Shown piece by piece: positions 25,001 through 34,603 of a DNA stretch of 64,000 nucleotides. A model generated the notes under the pieces. That model was not told the DNA's origin. It saw nothing but the letters and a program-made list of their open reading frames with translations, and ran no database searches. The translations under genes were made by a program, and so were the position numbers. Origin of the DNA: Megascapheus bottae (taxonomy: Eukaryota > Chordata > Mammalia > Rodentia > Geomyidae); NCBI GenBank assembly GCA_024803745.1, contig JANJXV010000016.1:40591001-40655000 (forward strand), read 5' to 3'. Position 1 is the stretch's first letter. The number at the start of each line of letters is the position of its first letter.

Positions 25001-25589
25001 CATCTATAGACTGACTTTTCAACAACCGCTGAAGTTTTTAAACATTCTTTTTCATGCAAATTCATTCAAAATCATAGACTTTCTTTCAGAGGATATGGAA
25101 CAAGAAGAAATTTCAATATCAGATTTTATGATCAATTATGTAAACCTTTTAAAAATTGGAACATAAAAAGCTATAATCTCTGAACTGAAACACTCCAATG
25201 GAATGAAATTAACTAATAAACATTCATTTCATACTTAATTGAGTGTAAGCTTGAAGTCCAATTTCAAGCCAAAATCAATACAGCACAAACACGCACAGCA
25301 CATTTATAACACAGGAGGTCCAGAATATTGTGAGCATTTCTTTGGCATGTAAAGGCTGAATAGAAAAGGAAAATAGGAATCTACTGTATTTATAAAAGCA
25401 GAAGGATTTTTGGTAAATTATGCACAAGTGTCTTTTAGAATTCATGGAACTTCAGCTTTCTTTCCATCCAAACCCTCAGAGAAGTGTGTGGGTCCACAGA
25501 CCATCCTATGAAACAAAGTAGGACAGGTTCAGAAGGACAAAGGTCAGAGGTTTTCTCACGTGGGTGGATCCTACTACACCTAAAAGGTG
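22047..25589. other. Unique DNA, about 3.5 kb free of recognisable repeats
   Basis: The 126-codon minus frame (23,330-23,710) is the longest here; it lacks any motif I know and its codon mix is unremarkable. The absence of young SINEs for 3.5 kb is noticeable but not strong evidence of constraint. Confidence 0.45.
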
Positions 25590-25745
25590 AACACATATAT
25601 AAATACTTGTAAACATGGTGGATGGCGGGGAGGGTAATGAGTACCAAGACATGTGAAAGGGTATCAATGTATGTGAATTAATGCACCTTCTATCTGGCAA
25701 ACATCATGTAACCCTTTTATTAATTACAATAAAAAATATAAAAAA
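25590..25745 (+). mobile_element. L1 3' end, sense
   Basis: This is the reverse complement of the L1 3' UTR pattern seen at 33.1, 45.3 and 52.9 kb: GGGTATCAATGTATGTGAAT, TAATGCACCTTCTATCTGGC, ATGTAACCCTTTTATTAATT, ending ACAATAAAAAATATAAAAAA. Strongly 5'-truncated. Confidence 0.65.
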
Positions 25746-26924
25746 TACTTATAAACATATATATCTCCTTAATCATACTATAATCTGATACAGATAATTG
25801 TGCCATCTGAATGAAGGAAAAGATGATGTCTCTGCTCAAGAAGAGAATGGAGTCTTCTCTGTCCTTTGTTTATTCAAAGCCCCAGTGGCTTAGTTGCTTT
25901 CTTTCCAACTGAGAGCAACTGGTCTGGGTTGTCCCCGATATCTTGGACTAACAGCTTGAGAATGCCCTCCTAGTCACACTCAGAACTATGACCAGATAAC
26001 CCCAGCACGCTTTAACTCAGGGGGGTTGATACCCAAAAATTTAACCCCCACAATATAATTGATCCAAACAGTCAGTGTTCAGTCTAAGATTTTCACATAG
26101 AAAAGACAGCGTGAAGGAGATACGGGTCATCTTAGCATAGGTCTTCTTGCACAGCACTGTCTCTGAATGTAAATAGCCTACAGAGTGTTCAAGGCAAAGA
26201 GAAATATGATTCATTGTCAAGAGTCCAAAGGATGCTAATTATTTTTCAATTTCATATTTTGGGGGAAACAACCAAATGAAAACACTAAGTAAATCCCCAG
26301 GCATCCACACCGTTTCACCATTAACAAAAGCCCACAAGATATGATTCCTGAGGTTACCTTCCATGCTCTCAGGCTGACCCAAGGAAACGTCTGTTTCCCT
26401 CTGCCCATGGATCATAATGGAGAGGGAGGGGAGCTGGTACAGGCTCTTATCAACCCTAGACCTCGTCCTTCCAGGAAATATCTTCCAACATTCTACCTCC
26501 AAACTAGCTTCCATCTCTTGTGTATTCATTAAACTACCAATTCCTGGTACCTTTCATTCGTCATTCTAATCTTGACTTTGTCCTGGATAGTTGCTCTGAT
26601 CTCATGGAACAGTTATCCCATCCAAAGAATCTAGAAGGAAACAGGACAAGGGGAATTTATAGTGAAGAACATCTGTGAACACTGCCTCGTCCAGGTTTAG
26701 TAATAATTATTATAGTGGCAATGATGCTATTCTCAACTGTAATAAATCATAAGCTCGATTTGATGGAGTGAAAATGGCAGAGGTTTCATTAAGAAAACCA
26801 GTAATTCTCATCTGAACACAAGCAAGACATCAGACAAACCAAACTGAGAGACATTTTACAGAGTAGTTGACCCCTACTCACCAGAATTGCCAAAGCCATC
26901 AAAAATAAGAAAAAATCCTACCTG
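25746..26924. other. Unique DNA
   Basis: No gene supported. A 96-codon minus frame (26,239-26,529) has no recognisable motif. Confidence 0.45.
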
Positions 26925-27396
26925 ATACCAGTGGCTCACGCCTATAACCCCAGCTTCTCAGGAGGATGAGATCCAAGGACTAGGATTTAAAGCCAGCCCA
27001 AGCAGAAAAGTCAGCAAAGTTTTTATCTTCAATTAACCACCAGAAATTCTGGAAATGAAGCCATGACTCAAGCAGTAGAGCACTAGTCTCAAGCAAAAAA
27101 AGAAAGAAAGAAAGAAAAGGAGGGCCGGGAGTGTGGCCTGGTGGTAGAATGCTTGCCTAGCATGCATGAAGACCCAAGTTCGATTCCTCAGTACTACATA
27201 CATAGAAAAAAGCCAGAAGTGGTGCTGAGGCTCAAGTGGGAGAGCTCTAGCCTTGAGAAAGTCCAAGGACAGTGCTCAGGCCCTGAGCTCAAGCCCAGGA
27301 ATGTAAAAAATAAAAGAAGAAAGAAAGAAGAAAAAGAAAGGAAATAAAAAAAGCTCAGGATAGTGCTCAGGCCCTGAGTTCAAGCCCCAAGACTGG
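26925..27396 (+). mobile_element. 7SL-Geo SINE split by a nested IDL-Geo insertion
   Basis: Outer element: 7SL-like head (GTGGCTCACGCCTATAACCC, CAGCTTCTCAGGAGGATGAG), linker (TTATCTTCAATTAACCACCA) and the first half of Geo (GAAGCCATGACTCAAGCAGT, AGAGCACTAGTCTCAAGC) to about 27,095. The second half of Geo resumes at about 27,350 (AAGCTCAGGATAGTGCTCAG, GCCCTGAGTTCAAGCCCC). The interruption is an IDL-Geo element with A/G-rich flanks. The outer element must therefore be the older one. Confidence 0.9.
27122..27312 (+). mobile_element. IDL-Geo SINE nested in the 7SL-Geo element
   Basis: GGGCCGGGAGTGTGGCCTGG, CTTGCCTAGCATGCATGAAG, B-box-like AGTTCGATTCC, then Geo (GCCAGAAGTGGTGCTGAGGC, GACAGTGCTCAGGCCCTGAG). 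The A/G-rich sequence on both sides (AAAGAAAGAAAGAAA) blurs the exact target-site duplication. Confidence 0.9.
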
Positions 27397-27420
27397 CATC
27401 ATCATCATCACCATCATCAT

Positions 27421-27478
<58 letters not shown>
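27397..27478. repeat. (ATC)n trinucleotide repeat at a SINE tail
   Basis: About 27 trinucleotides, mostly ATC with a block of ACC (27,409-27,434). It begins exactly at the end of the outer Geo monomer, where an A tail would be expected. Confidence 0.95.
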
Positions 27479-27480
<2 letters not shown>

Positions 27481-28429
27481 TAAAAGGCAAGGCTCTCACA
27501 AATCAAACAAAGCTAAAGATACATAGTAACTAAGTAAAATTTGGTACCTCAATGCAGTTCCCAAGAAATCTAAGAAAGTGAGGAGTACAGTTGACAGGAA
27601 TGCACCAAGATTGGTCTGCTCACTAACTGTGGTCGGTGCAACCTGGGCATGGAACATGTTAGGAACCAGAGACCCATGCTCAGGTATGTAATGGACTCTG
27701 CGTCATTATCCCATTACTTATTTATCCTGATATTTGCCAGCCTCCTTTATATTAAGCTAGGCTAATAAAACACATTTAGAAGTTACTTACACGTTTTGAT
27801 GAGGGTAGCAACAATCCTCCGCCCTAAAGACATATTATTCTATTGCTTATGTGGGAAGCTACACGGTGAAAGCTCTGGTGGGCTCATGGTCTTTCTGCCG
27901 TGTGCAGGCCACATCATTTTGGAAGAGCATGGGAGAGTGGTCTTCAATAGATCCTCTGCTGGCCACATCTGCTCTCAGCACAGAGAATACAGAGCTCATT
28001 GCTGTCACACCTGACAAGTTGTGACTAACCATCTGTTCTCCACTGCACTTTTCCAGGAGCACTGAGTAAGAGCACAGCTGCACACTAACTTTCTGGTAGA
28101 GTCACCTGAATATGCAGAGGGAAGTCAGAAAGGAAACAGCGGCTCTCCCATGGCACACTTCAGCCATGGTTAGCTCTCTATCTACCCAGCGGTGTCTGTG
28201 CCCAATTATACAGGGATGGGCAATCATTTAGGAAGAGTGTGAGAAAAAATGAGTAACAGATCAGGTGATTCCTTCATAGTAGATGGTTTTCATTTATTAA
28301 GACACATAAAAAATGTGTGCTTCCTTTTAGAAGCCAGCACCTCATTACCTGCACGTGAACGATGTAAATGGAAGAACATGCATGACCATACACATTTATC
28401 AATTTCATATGAACACGTTCAGTACATAT
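27479..28429. other. Unique DNA
   Basis: Somewhat GC-balanced at 27.8-28.1 kb with overlapping open frames on both strands, none with a motif I recognise. Confidence 0.45.
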
Positions 28430-28640
28430 GGAAGCTATTAAAGGTTCAGATCAATGCAACAGGAATACATGCACAAGACAATATGTTGAAAATGAACTTT
28501 AAAATTGGGGCCGGGGGGAGAAGGAAGGTAGGAGAAAAACAAGAGACAAGACAACAATGTTTGACAAGAAGTGCATTGATTACCTTACATATATAACAGT
28601 AATCCCTCTGCACATCACCGTGATAATAGAATTAAATGTA
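28430..28640 (+). mobile_element. L1 3' UTR, sense, diverged
   Basis: Same order of blocks as 52,060-52,240: ACAAGACAATATGTTGAAAA, TGAACTTTAAAATTGGGG, a G/A-rich tract, ACAATGTTTGACAAG, ATTACCTTACAT, CACATCACCGTGATAATAGA, ATTAAA. It contains a short extra piece (CAGTAATCCCTCTG) missing from the other copy. Confidence 0.55.
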
Positions 28641-28839
28641 TATGTATAATAGCTGCCATAATTCCATATGTTGACTCTAATTGAGAAATTTTTTATTGAG
28701 TATGATTGTGTTGGCCATAATATCACTTACTAAAAAATAATCAAAGTGTTATTCTCCAAGATGGACTATTAAGTAGAAAAAATAAAATCAAAGATGAACT
28801 CCTAAAGTTATGAAGAAATTATTATAAAAGCGCATTGTG

Positions 28840-29460
28840 AGCCTTACATTACCTACAGACGCGAAGCCTCCCTTGGGTCACAGTGCGTGAATGTAGAACT
28901 CAGAAGAGCCCGTGGGCCAGCCTAGGGAGAGAAATGAACTGGCTCACCGTCGGCTGCTTACGTCAATCGACCACAGCGCCCTGCGATCAGTTCTTATTGA
29001 ATAAAGACTCAGCCTCAAATGATCAAAGAATAAAATCTGGACATTTGATTAGAGAAAGCATTACAGTCTTTTGGTAAGTGGGAGATGAACTGATTAGGCT
29101 AATTGTACCTCTGATTTGAATTAAATTGAAATTTAGAATTGAAGTGAGCCATTTCCATGAAGCCAAGCATTTCCTCCATTGGAATTCATGCATCTGATAT
29201 GTGGGTTTTAGTATGTGATTAACATAAGGAATGAGAGATTAGGGATAGAGACAGACAGATGCTCCACATGACAGACCTGAAGTGTAGTTACTACTCAGCA
29301 AGACAAACAGGAGTGGGAAGCAGGGGCCGCTGAGCTGGCGGCTCCCCTGTGACTGGCCAGTTTTATACGCACGAGATGAGTCAAATCAATTGTTTAGAAG
29401 GGAATTTGTTTAATTGATCTAAATTAAAAAGGGAAGTTTTCATACGAACACTGAGAGATA
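28840..29460. promoter_or_regulatory. Candidate conserved regulatory block A
   Basis: No gene. CpGs are unusually kept (about ten in 28,855-28,990, for example GACGCG, CACCGTCGGC, TTACGTCAATCGACC). Near 28,959 TTACGTCA is a CRE/ATF-type site. Around 29,376-29,425 there is an AP-1-like GAGTCA and the homeodomain-type pair ATCAATT/AATTGAT in inverted orientation. No repeat is recognised. The idea that it is an enhancer is inference from motif density alone. Confidence 0.25.
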
Positions 29461-29526
29461 AACTTTAGAAATAAATAAACCAAGATGCTAGATTGTCATT
29501 TCCGTGAGTTAATATGCATGCACATC

Positions 29527-29530
<4 letters not shown>

Positions 29531-29616
<86 letters not shown>

Positions 29617-29681
29617 ATCTGTCTCTTTCTATTTCTCTCCCTTTCCCTCTTTCTCTCCTTTCCCCTCCCCCTCCCCCTCCT
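29531..29681. repeat. Polypyrimidine tract: (CT)n(TCTG)n(CT)n plus C/T run
   Basis: Perfect TC run, then about eight TCTG units, then TC again, then a run ending CCCCTCCCCCTCCCCCTCCT. The two plus-strand 69-codon frames are artefacts of it. Confidence 0.95.
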
Positions 29682-30682
29682 GCTTTTTATCTAGGGCAGA
29701 AGAAGCTTCAACACAGAATTTAAAACATCCCCTAAATTGAATTGTCTCTCACTCTCAAACTTTGGGCTTTAGGATTTGTTTCTGATCAACTCCCTCATTC
29801 AGCCTGCACCAAGGTATTTTGAAGTGACGTTGTAGGCAAAGTTATAAAATAGGAACTCAACTGATAGAATAGTTACTCTAGTCCTCCGGCAGGCATGCTG
29901 ACCTGGAGACTGCATTTCGTATTTGGAAAACAAAGACAAAGAGGATTTGTTGTAATGAAATCATGCATCAAGATGCCTCCTCGGTGAAAGTTAAACCGCT
30001 GCAGAATCGCCTCAGTTGATGTGGCAAGCATGACGAGGACAGTTAAAGGTGCTCAGAGCAGAGGCCGGACATGTCACCGGATAAAATCACGCACTCCCAC
30101 CAAAAAAGGGACAACCTGAGGACCATGAATCATCACGGGAGACATTACTCATTCCTCCACCCTCATCGCTGCAAATGCTTACTAATTGACAGAGAGACTG
30201 TCCTATTTCACAGTGCAGCAGGCAGCCAGGGACCAGAGCACCACTGTGAGGAGAAATGTCTTAGTTCTTCCAGAGACATTAAATTCTTTATATGACTCCT
30301 TTTTCTTAAATGAAGACATTATTGATAGCACACAGGATGGTATTTCAGATTTGTACTCTACTATGAGATTAAGCCGGAACCCTCAGGGATGAATTCTGTA
30401 ATTCTCTAAAATTAATTTATTTTCAAATCTATAATTAACAGTTCACTAAAAATCTGTAGCACCATTAGAGCCGCAGAACAGCTCTGAAAGTTCCAGCTAC
30501 ATGCTCGTAAAATTTTGATTACTTCTTGTCATCATACCAGATGGTATTTTGGTTAGAACTACATCTTAAAAACTTACTGGAAATTGGCTCAATGTTGCTG
30601 GTTTTCTTTGGAATATGCTGATAACTCATCATCTTAGGAATCAACTATTGTGGGTTTTTTTGATATTTAAAAATAAAGTGAT
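29682..30682. promoter_or_regulatory. Candidate conserved regulatory block B
   Basis: Unique sequence, no supported gene. CpGs are kept from 29,995 to 30,170 (for example AACCGCTG, AATCGCC, ATGACGAGG, GGCCGGAC, CACCGGAT). There are many TAAT/ATTA homeodomain-type cores and a run of AT-rich motifs at 30,400-30,450. The short plus frames (30,071-30,392) overlap and lack motifs. The regulatory reading is inference. Confidence 0.22.
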
Positions 30683-30901
30683 AGCCAGACACTCGAGGCT
30701 CACACATATAATCCTAACTACGCACGAGACTGAGATCTGAGGATTGTGGTTTGAAGCCAGCCTGGGCAGAAAAGTCCCAGAGACTCTTATGTCCAATTTA
30801 CCACTAAAATGCTGCTTGTGGCCCTGTGGCTCAGGTGAAAAAAACACTAGCCTTGAGCAAAAAAGCTCAGGGACAATGCTTGTGCTCCCAAGACAGGCAC
30901 A

Positions 30902-30902
<1 letters not shown>
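30683..30902 (+). mobile_element. 7SL-Geo SINE with a (CA)n tail
   Basis: 7SL-like head (GGCTCACACATATAATCCTA, GAGACTGAGATCTGAGGATT, GAAGCCAGCCTGGGCAGAAA), linker (ACTCTTATGTCCAATTTACC), Geo (GTGGCCCTGTGGCTCAGGTG, CTAGCCTTGAGCAAAAAAGC, TCAGGGACAATGCTTGTGCT). The tail has become a CA microsatellite. ATTTAAA on both sides may be a degraded target-site duplication. Confidence 0.85.
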
Positions 30903-30943
<41 letters not shown>

Positions 30944-30948
30944 CACGC
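30903..30948. repeat. (CA)n microsatellite
   Basis: About 23 CA units with two CG interruptions, starting at the 3' end of a SINE. Confidence 0.95.
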
Positions 30949-31639
30949 ATTTAAACTATAAATCAAGTTTTCCATGCATAACAATGAGAATTGAAGCAGT
31001 TGTTCAGCAAGCAGCACATCTACCTGCCTTGCTGTAGTAAATGGGAAAATGGACTCAAACCATTCGTTAATAGAAGTTATGGAGGGGAAGAAATCAAAGC
31101 TTCTAGAAGCATTGCTAGGTTAACACTACTATGTAAAATGATCTGAGAGATTATAGTAGAAAGATGAAGAATCTTAAAGAATGATGAAAACGTAAGAGGT
31201 AATTTAGAAATTTAGATTTACTTAAAAATCTGCTAAAACGATAAAAAGGAAAACAGATAAATAACCCACCACAGTGACAACTTAAATAATGATCAAAATT
31301 CATGGTGCTCAGAAATCAACGCTCTGGGGAAGCCGATTTAAACCGAGAGGTGCGTGCAGTATCTTGAGCTATTAAGTCTTATACCCAGAGCTGGAAGTCG
31401 TTCCTGAGCCATTCAAGCCAAAGATGTGAGCTCTGTGTGAGGGTTCTGGGGCTTTGACTGTGGAAAGGAAATTACCTTGCAGTATGTAGGTTGTGTATAA
31501 ATAGACTAGCGACCTTAGAGGCAGTTTTATGGTTTTTATGATACATTGACGAGGTAGACAATTGTATGCCCTGTGAAGAAGCTTAATAATTAGGGAGTCC
31601 CTCAGAGAATAGGACTTCAAAGACTATTAATGGGGTCAT
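30949..31639. other. Unique DNA
   Basis: I see nothing I can name in this stretch. Confidence 0.45.
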
Positions 31640-32720
31640 TTATATTTTACCCAACTATATATCAGAACTAGTTGAAAAATTGATATAATAAAATAAACAC
31701 TACACTCCAATGCCAATGTATAAATTGACCACTACATCATTGTACCAAAGCCAGAAAAAGCACTGATTATATATAAGAATTCATTAAGTGACAATGTGAC
31801 AGTGTAAGTGTAAAAACCAATCTTGGTACATTTAATAACATGGCTTGGCACAATTATTGATCCATCTGGATAAGCAGATCTTGGACCCTTCTTACATATT
31901 ACCAAATATAAATCCCAGATGGCTTAATAACTTCACTAAAAGGGGGTAAGATTTTATGTGCCAAACTTTTATATTTTATAGAGAAGAGACAGCTTTATCA
32001 TTTTCTTTTTCTCTCCTTCCCATCCCTCACCATCATCCTCTACCTCTGTCTTCCTTTTTCTTTCTCTCACATTTACACCACCTTGTAATATTGTAAAGTC
32101 TATTATATTACAAAAAGGAATTGAAAAAATATTCAGAAAAATTTATTTTTGAATCAAATGGACAAAAATATATCTATTGGAATAGCTCATGTGCTATGTG
32201 TACACCTTGGCTTAAATGTACTTAATTTTTAAGGACTATGAAAATTATTTTTGTAGTACTTAAAAAATTTGACAGGGCCCAGGCCCAGAGTTCAAGCACC
32301 ATAACCACCAAAAAATTTTAAATATACTTAAAAATGAGCATAGGTATGACCAAGAAACTCACAGAGCTCTGTGAATACTAAAAATGTATATATCCTTAAA
32401 GCAAGATGTTAACCTATGAACTTTGTTTCACAGAAGATAATTGCACAATAAAATATATTCATAGATACAAAATACTTATATTGTATAAAAACATAAGTAA
32501 GTTCATCACTTTGGATGCAAAATTATCCATGGTGGCAATATTGGTGAACTTGTTCAGTTATTTTTCTAATTTAGTGGAATATTATGTAGCCAGTAAAAAA
32601 TAAAGTCATACTTTCATCAGTGAAAGAGGCATTGTAGAATACAAGTAAATGAGAAAACCATGCAGAAAATAGGCGCCAATATCATATTTGAAATTGTCAA
32701 AGATTATATAAAATAATCAT
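31640..32720 (+). mobile_element. Old L1 ORF2 remnants, sense
   Basis: Pieces match the sense order of L1 ORF2: CTTGGACCCTTCTTACATAT, TACCAAATATAAATCCCAGA, TGGCTTAATAACTT near 31,880-31,935, and TAGTGGAATATTATGTAGCC followed by AAAAATAAAGTCATACTTTC at 32,572-32,612. All frames are broken. The middle is too degraded to align by eye. A Geo tail fragment sits inside at about 32.3 kb. Confidence 0.5.
32271..32309 (+). mobile_element. Geo-monomer tail fragment flanked by AAAAAATTT
   Basis: GACAGGGCCCAGGCCCAGAG, TTCAAGCACCATAACC is the last third of a Geo monomer. It is bounded by AAAAAATTT at 32,262-32,270 and again at 32,310-32,318, which looks like a target-site duplication around a severely 5'-truncated copy. 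Confidence 0.7.
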
Positions 32721-33062
32721 GTTCTGCAAAATAAATAAAATTCAGGTCTTATTGGAGTTTTTTGTTGTTGCTGCTGTTGTTGGGTTCTATGCTGCAAAAG
32801 GAATTTTGCTCTTGACTGTTGTTTAGTTTCAGCATGTTAAAACTGTTGATTCTCTGTTCTTGGGGGTTTTCTCAGTTGATAAGGCAGCAACGATTTCAGT
32901 CATTTCTTCCTTGAGTGTTTTTCTCTTCTCCCTTGACCTTTCTTCTCACAATCTTTCTTTCTTAACTGTGTGTAATTACCCTGTAAGTCTAGAATCCACA
33001 AATACACACCAATACTGCTATATTTGTGGTTTGAGCTTGATCTCTCTCTCTCTCTTTTAGTT

Positions 33063-33885
33063 TATTAAAGCTATGTATTTATTTATTTATTTTTTGTTTT
33101 TTTATTCTTTTTTCATATATTTTTATTGTAATTAATAGAAGGTCTACATTATATTTGTCAGATAGAAGGTGCATTAATTCACATACTGGTGACCTTTGTT
33201 CCAGCCATTTTCCTGTGAGTAGCAGTGCTCAGTAATATTCTATGGTTTATGTACACCATATATTTCACTAACCAGTTCTTGGGCACCTTAGCCTTTTATA
33301 CAACTTGACTATTGTCTCAAAAACCACAATGAGCATGGTTATGGCAGAACTTCTCTCAGACGTTACTTTTAACTACTTTGGGTTTAAGCCCAGAATGGTT
33401 GAATGAGTTTACATTCCCACCAACAGTGTAGTAGTGATCCCTCCTGGCCACATCCCCACCAGCATCTGTTGTTATTAGATTTCTTGATCCTGGCCATTCT
33501 AACTGGAGTCAGGTGGAATCTTAGAGTTGTTTTGATTTGCATTTCTTTTATGGCCAGAGATGTCGAGCATTTCTTCATGTGTCTATAGGCCATTCTTATT
33601 TCCTCTTCAGAGAAGTCTCTCTTTCAGTCTGTAACCCACCTTTTAATGAGATGGTTGTTTCTTTGAGGATTTGTTTATGAGAGATTCAATTTTTTAAGCT
33701 GTAGATATATTTTAGATATGAGGCCCTTGTCTGTTGTATACTAGTGAAAATCTTCTCCCATTCGGTGGGCTTTCTATTTAACTTGCTAGCTATGTCATCT
33801 GGCATTCAGAAGTTCTGTAGTTTAATGCAGTCCCATTTGCCCAAACTTTCTTTGGGGTAAGCCCAGCAAGTGGCAAGGTAATAAG
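33063..33885 (-). mobile_element. L1, 5'-truncated and internally deleted, antisense
   Basis: Minus-strand element with its A-tail complement at 33,075-33,105, the 3' UTR block (ATAGAAGGTCTACATTATAT, GGTGCATTAATTC) and then ORF2 sequence up to about 33,885. The part between 33,220 and 33,400 is scrambled by deletions. The ORF2 part carries the C-terminal cysteine-rich region and continues into the upstream ORF2 (antisense GAGGCCCTTGTCTGTTGTAT). Confidence 0.85.
33384..33593 (-). pseudogene. L1 ORF2p C-terminal fragment
   Basis: A 69-codon open stretch of the L1 ORF2 C-terminus. It contains [17 protein letters not shown] and the C-x3-C-x7-H-x4-C cysteine motif ([18 protein letters not shown]). 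In the full protein this segment follows the reverse transcriptase and aids template RNA binding. Here the rest of ORF2 is broken, so it is a dead relic. It is about 94% identical by eye to the copy at 55,990-56,283. Confidence 0.85.
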
Positions 33886-34513
33886 GTTGCTCCACTTTTT
33901 ATTTTTTTAAAAGAATCTTCATATGGACTTCCACAATGTTTTCACTTGCTTATGTTTCCACAGTCAATGAGAGCTTGCCCATATTATTATAGGTGTTTCA
34001 AGGACATTAGTGACACATTGGTGCTCATACCAATGAATCCATAGCTTTCTGATGTCTCAAGATAATTTGGAATATTGCCCAATAAACAAAATTAAATTTC
34101 AAAGGGAGTTTATGTTCTTCAGTGAATGCAATTCACACATTTTCAAATTATATTTTTCCTATCAATGAAAACAAGAGTAAATGTTGGGTAATAGTTTGTG
34201 CAAGTTAAAATGCTCTTAAAATACTCTTTAGGTAATCTAACATGGGAAAAATGTAGAATATTCTCATTCAAATGTTCAAATGGCATATTTGTATAAATAG
34301 GAAGACAGTAGAAAATTAATCTCTAAACCCTTTCTGAAATGTCAACCTAACTAAAATAAAAAATATGAAAAAGTAAGATGTTTCAGTAGATATAAATTCT
34401 AGTCAAAGCAAAACCTTGGCAGTTTTCATAGTTGTTTATGTTCACTTGCCTTTAAATGATGTGTTCTTCCCTTGAAAATTATTTTGAAACACCATACACT
34501 CTTGTCTAAAATT
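33886..34513. other. Unique DNA, perhaps with a very old L1 scrap
   Basis: ATGGACTTCCACAATGTTTT near 33,923-33,942 faintly recalls antisense L1, but the similarity is too weak to call. Nothing else is recognised. Confidence 0.35.

Positions 34514-34598
<85 letters not shown>
34514..34598. repeat. (TG)n(GA)n compound microsatellite
   Basis: Thirteen TG units (34,514-34,539) followed by about 28 GA units (34,543-34,598). Minus frames over it are low-complexity artefacts. Confidence 0.97.

Positions 34599-34603
<5 letters not shown>

Noticed and set aside
27397..27478. CRISPR-like array
   Set aside because: A plain trinucleotide repeat without spacers, in a vertebrate nuclear sequence. The 20-26 bp tandem duplications at 15.8, 37.6 and 55.9 kb have only two units and no spacers.
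29485..29723. Two overlapping 69-codon plus frames rich in S and L
   Set aside because: Translation of the CT/TCTG microsatellite.
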